This document shows, in pieces, positions 7,859 to 9,656 of a stretch of 9,656 bases of DNA; the stretch's first letter is position 1; every line of letters starts with the position of its first letter. The notes beneath the pieces were generated by a model. It was not told the DNA's origin. It saw only the letters and a list, made by a program, of their open reading frames with translations, and did not search any database. The position numbers and the translations under genes were made by a program. The stretch is from the NCBI GenBank assembly GCA_938004235.1, contig CALKWL010000322.1, forward strand, positions 1 to 9,656, given 5' to 3'. The DNA is from an uncultured Gammaproteobacteria bacterium (GTDB lineage: Bacteria > Pseudomonadota > Gammaproteobacteria > Halothiobacillales > Halothiobacillaceae).

Positions 7859-8818
7859 TCAAGGCTGTGAAGGGGGTGAGGGCGGCATCTGTGCAGTAAG
7901 ACGCCTCAGCTCAACCAGAAGCTCCTGCATGGTTTTTGCATCAGCAAGCAGTGCGTTGCCGGAGGTCTTTGGGGGCTCCTGGGTATGGCGGGCGCGCTCA
8001 GCGGAGATGTCGCTCATCAAGGTGGTCAATTCATCGCGCAGATGTTCCAGGTCGTTGGCGACGTTTGGACTTGGCGCTGGATTGATTGGCGCCGTGGTAT
8101 TGACATGGATGGCTTCCGCAGGAACGGCGTCTTGCGCGGCAGCAGCGAGCAGGGCGTCCGCCTGTACAGGCGTGGGTGCCGACGGCTCCGGCTTCGGGTG
8201 TGTCGTTTGTGCGTGCAGCGTCGAGTCGCGCAGCGCGTTCAGCAGGACATGCTCAATGGCAATGGCGGCCGCTGTAGCCTCCGCAAGCTCGCCTTTTTCG
8301 ATGTGGATGTGCGGCTCGCTGTGCGCGACGGGTTGCGGAGGGGTGGGTTGAGGTACGACAGGGGGCGGTATCGTGGGCTGCGGCGGGGTTTGGGGTGAGG
8401 CGGATGTGTTCGCGCTGAGTGCGCTCAATGCGGGCAGCAGAGATTGCAGCGTGGCATTCAGGGCGACGATCGGGTCGGCGGCAGGCTCGGCGGGCGGCTG
8501 CGTGACCGGCGGCGGTGTCGGCGAAGCATCGCTTGGGTGCGCCGGGGGAGAACTGAGGGGCGTTGCGCTCACCGGTGCGGTCTGGGCGGGCGTCGGTGCT
8601 GGAGCAGGCGCTTCAACGGGGGTAGGGAGGTTTTCCTGCGGTAACGGCTCAAGATGGCGTAGGCGTTCGTCAATGGCCGCCAGGCGCTTGGAGAGGGTAT
8701 AAACACGGTGAAGAAGAAAAAAACCAACCCCGCCGACAAACCCGCCTACGATACCGCCCAAGGCGATACCTAGTGCGGTGCCGAGAAGGACGAGCAGATA
8801 GGCGATAGATGCTTGCAT
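7859..8818 (-). CDS. Proline-rich single-pass membrane protein at the head of the bcs operon, unknown family
   Basis: I do not recognise a family. Starting at ATG 8818 the protein has 319 residues. Residues about 5-36 form one hydrophobic, glycine-rich helix (GTALGIALGGIVGGFVGGVGFF region, a GxxxG-type glycine zipper). A short charged helix follows (LSKRLAAIDERLRHLE, about 43-58). Next come long Pro/Ala/Thr/Ser-rich linkers broken by helical stretches near 120-135 and 175-200 (EKGELAEATAAAIAIEHVLL). Two more amphipathic segments lie near the C-terminus (LEHLRDELTTLMSDISAERA and MQELLVELRRLTAQM), capable of coiled-coil contact. A longer reading from TTG 8893 would start inside a hairpin and add 25 residues that do not look native, so I prefer ATG 8818 even though no Shine-Dalgarno is evident. 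Its position directly before bcsA suggests a scaffold or assembly factor, comparable in composition to proline-rich BcsO/BcsP-type accessory proteins. That is inference, not homology. Confidence 0.8.
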   Translation of the reverse strand: MQASIAYLLVLLGTALGIALGGIVGGFVGGVGFFLLHRVYTLSKRLAAIDERLRHLEPLPQENLPTPVEAPAPAPTPAQTAPVSATPLSSPPAHPSDASPTPPPVTQPPAEPAADPIVALNATLQSLLPALSALSANTSASPQTPPQPTIPPPVVPQPTPPQPVAHSEPHIHIEKGELAEATAAAIAIEHVLLNALRDSTLHAQTTHPKPEPSAPTPVQADALLAAAAQDAVPAEAIHVNTTAPINPAPSPNVANDLEHLRDELTTLMSDISAERARHTQEPPKTSGNALLADAKTMQELLVELRRLTAQMPPSPPSQP

Positions 8819-8856
8819 GAGTATTATTTGAATTGTTGTATTTGTGTCGAATCTAA

Positions 8857-9077
8857 CAGGATGTTGAAAAAGGGCTTTCCTGCCCTTTTTCAACGCGCTT
8901 GATCCCTCCTCTCAGACCCTTCCGGCATCCGTGCCGGAAGCCCCTGCGGGGTTCGGTCTTCGAGAGCGTCGCGGTACGCGCCCGCGGCGGTCTCCGAAGA
9001 TCAAGCGCTTAGCGTGCTTGATCTCCATGCAAGCCATTCATGGCTTGCCATGCTTAGGGTGTTTATCAACACCCTAG
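8857..9077. repeat. Hairpin-dense, MITE-like palindromic block upstream of the bcs operon
   Basis: About 220 bp without coding potential. The ends are related inverted repeats: CAGGATGTTGAAAAA (8857-8871) against the reverse complement of 9062-9076, TAGGGTGTTGATAAA, 12 of 15 identical. A TAA triplet flanks it on both sides (8854-8856 and 9078-9080), which is weak evidence for a target duplication. Inside are perfect or near-perfect hairpins. These are a 13-bp stem at 8863-8894, CTTCCGGCA/TGCCGGAAG (8919-8940), CCCC/GGGG (8941-8951), AGATCAAGC/GCTTGATCT (8998-9024), GCAAGCCAT/ATGGCTTGC (9029-9048) and TAGGGTGTT/AACACCCTA (9055-9076). An imperfect stem joins 8957-8974 with 8982-9000, and GCGCTTGATC (8895-8904) can also pair with 8999-9008. 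It could be a mobile palindromic repeat, a structured leader RNA, or both. I cannot name its family. Confidence 0.65.
8863..8894. terminator. Terminator-like perfect hairpin, symmetrical for both strands
   Basis: GTTGAAAAAGGGC (8863-8875) and its exact complement at 8882-8894 enclose a 6-nt loop. The GGGC/GCCC core is flanked by A5 and T5, so each strand reads as a stem followed by a T tract, the form of a weak bidirectional intrinsic terminator. In the minus direction it sits about 45 nt before the first operon ATG. It would therefore stop or attenuate transcripts entering from the right unless the promoter lies between it and 8818. The GC core of only 4 bp limits confidence in termination; the hairpin itself is plain. 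Confidence 0.5.
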
Positions 9078-9630
9078 TAACGGTAGAGACAACTCTGAGC
9101 ACACGCTTGCTGAGCCTGTTGCCTCGCTTCAAAATAAATCCATCCAGCCCCAGAAGCGCTCTAGTATAGCCCTTGTGTAACGAGCTTTCGTCTGGGAGAT
9201 GTTTTGAACGTGGTCGAAAATATACGTTATTTCACGCAGTATCCTCCTTGTTCGCTGCGTTTTTAGTCTTTTTTGTGGTGTTGCCGCAACAATGAGCGTG
9301 CGCCTGTACCCAGGGTTGAGCGCGACTTGAAGCTCGCCGCCGCTGCGGGGGCGTATTTGGCCTGAGGTCGAATGTTGGGGGTTGTTTCGCGTGGGGTGCT
9401 TCTTTAACATCCGGCGAGCTAAGACGACATGGCATCTTGCCTGTTTTGGGCTTCGTTGGGTCTGGTTTGTTGTGATTATTAGCGGTCTTAATGGGTTTAT
9501 TGAGTTTGCTCATGGGTTTTGTCGGTGTAGATCAGCTCGGTATTCCTGCTTCTGCGCAGGGATTTTGAGTGAATCCGAGTTTTCTTAAATAAACAGTTTT
9601 CCTATATTTTTCCACGCATTGGAGGTTGAT
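9078..9630. other. Intergenic stretch with no convincing gene
   Basis: About 550 bp between the palindromic block and the plus-strand gene. Open frames here (9129-9410 and 9232-9513 minus; 9382-9588 plus) overlap one another, lack ribosome sites and show no recognisable protein motif, so I do not call them. The stretch is visibly richer in T and A than the operon, especially 9200-9270 and 9470-9620. It should contain the promoters of the divergent gene and perhaps of the bcs operon, but no sigma-70 pair is good enough to call. I see no tRNA fold and no c-di-GMP riboswitch motif. Confidence 0.6.
9621..9625 (+). promoter_or_regulatory. Shine-Dalgarno site of the right-edge gene
   Basis: GGAGG ends 5 nt before the ATG at 9631. 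This strong, well-spaced match is the main reason to call the truncated gene that follows. Confidence 0.75.
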
Positions 9631-9656
9631 ATGGCTGCTGCAGCGTCTGCGCTTCT
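9631..9656 (+). CDS. Start of a divergent gene of unknown function (cut by the right edge)
   Basis: Only 26 nt are visible: ATG followed by codons for AAAASAL. The call rests on the GGAGG site 5 nt upstream and on the open frame to the edge. The alanine-rich start says nothing reliable about function. The gene is divergent from the bcs operon and may share the intergenic control region; whether it has any role in cellulose synthesis cannot be judged from this window. Confidence 0.6.

Noticed and set aside
8819..8893. N-terminal extension of the first gene from TTG 8893
   Set aside because: The TTG is inside the 13-bp hairpin, and the added 25 residues are encoded partly by the palindromic block. 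ATG 8818 leads directly into the membrane helix.
8895..9024. Integron attC site, suggested by the GCGCTTGATC/GATCAAGCGC inverted repeat
   Set aside because: No RYYYAAC/GTTRRRY core pair in the required arrangement and no integrase or cassette nearby.
9163..9191. Minus-strand TATACT (9163-9168) as a -10 box for the bcs operon
   Set aside because: The position 17 bp upstream reads ACGAAA, a poor -35, and the site lies over 340 bp from the first ATG. It is not strong enough to call.
9234..9264. ACGCAG/CTGCGT stem followed by TTTTT on the plus strand as a terminator
   Set aside because: The 6-bp stem with a 15-nt loop is weak, and there is no plus-strand gene to the left that it could terminate.
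9129..9410. 93-residue minus-strand open frame in the intergenic region
   Set aside because: No ribosome site and no recognisable motif, and it overlaps another equally poor frame (9232-9513).
9078..9630. c-di-GMP (GEMM) riboswitch ahead of either transcription unit
   Set aside because: I looked for the conserved GCAAACC-type and GCAAAGCC-type segments and found none. c-di-GMP control here is explained by the BcsA PilZ domain.

Overview
The window carries most of a bacterial cellulose synthesis (bcs) operon. All of its genes read on the minus strand, right to left: a proline-rich membrane protein of unknown family (7859-8818), bcsA (5531-7849), bcsB (3158-5476), bcsZ (1943-3151) and the first 648 codons of bcsC (1-1946, running off the left edge). 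Spacing is operon-like: 9 nt, 54 nt, 6 nt and a 4-nt ATGA overlap. At the right edge a separate gene starts on the plus strand (9631, only 8 complete codons visible), divergent from the operon.

The organism is most likely a moderately GC-rich proteobacterium (gamma or beta). The evidence is a cytosine-membrane synthase with a C-terminal PilZ domain, a separate periplasmic BcsB, a GH8 BcsZ and an outer-membrane TPR/beta-barrel BcsC, which is the Gram-negative layout. I cannot name the genus. No bcsQ, bcsR, bcsE, bcsF, bcsG or bcsD is visible. The first gene instead encodes a glycine-zipper membrane anchor followed by long Pro/Ala linkers. In position and composition, though not demonstrably by homology, it recalls the proline-rich accessory proteins of other bcs operons.

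The proteins should work together as follows. BcsA polymerises UDP-glucose at the inner membrane under c-di-GMP control. BcsB anchors to that membrane and receives the glucan in the periplasm. BcsC spans periplasm and outer membrane to export it. BcsZ, here apparently a lipoprotein, trims it.

Two non-coding palindromic elements explain what the gene calls do not. One (about 2972-3142) looks like a foldback MITE inserted in frame into the signal-peptide region of bcsZ, adding about 57 codons. The other (about 8857-9077) is a dense cluster of hairpins with similar ends, lying 38 bp upstream of the first gene's start. It includes a terminator-like hairpin that could affect operon expression. The remaining 9078-9630 is a long, comparatively AT-rich intergenic stretch with no convincing gene.
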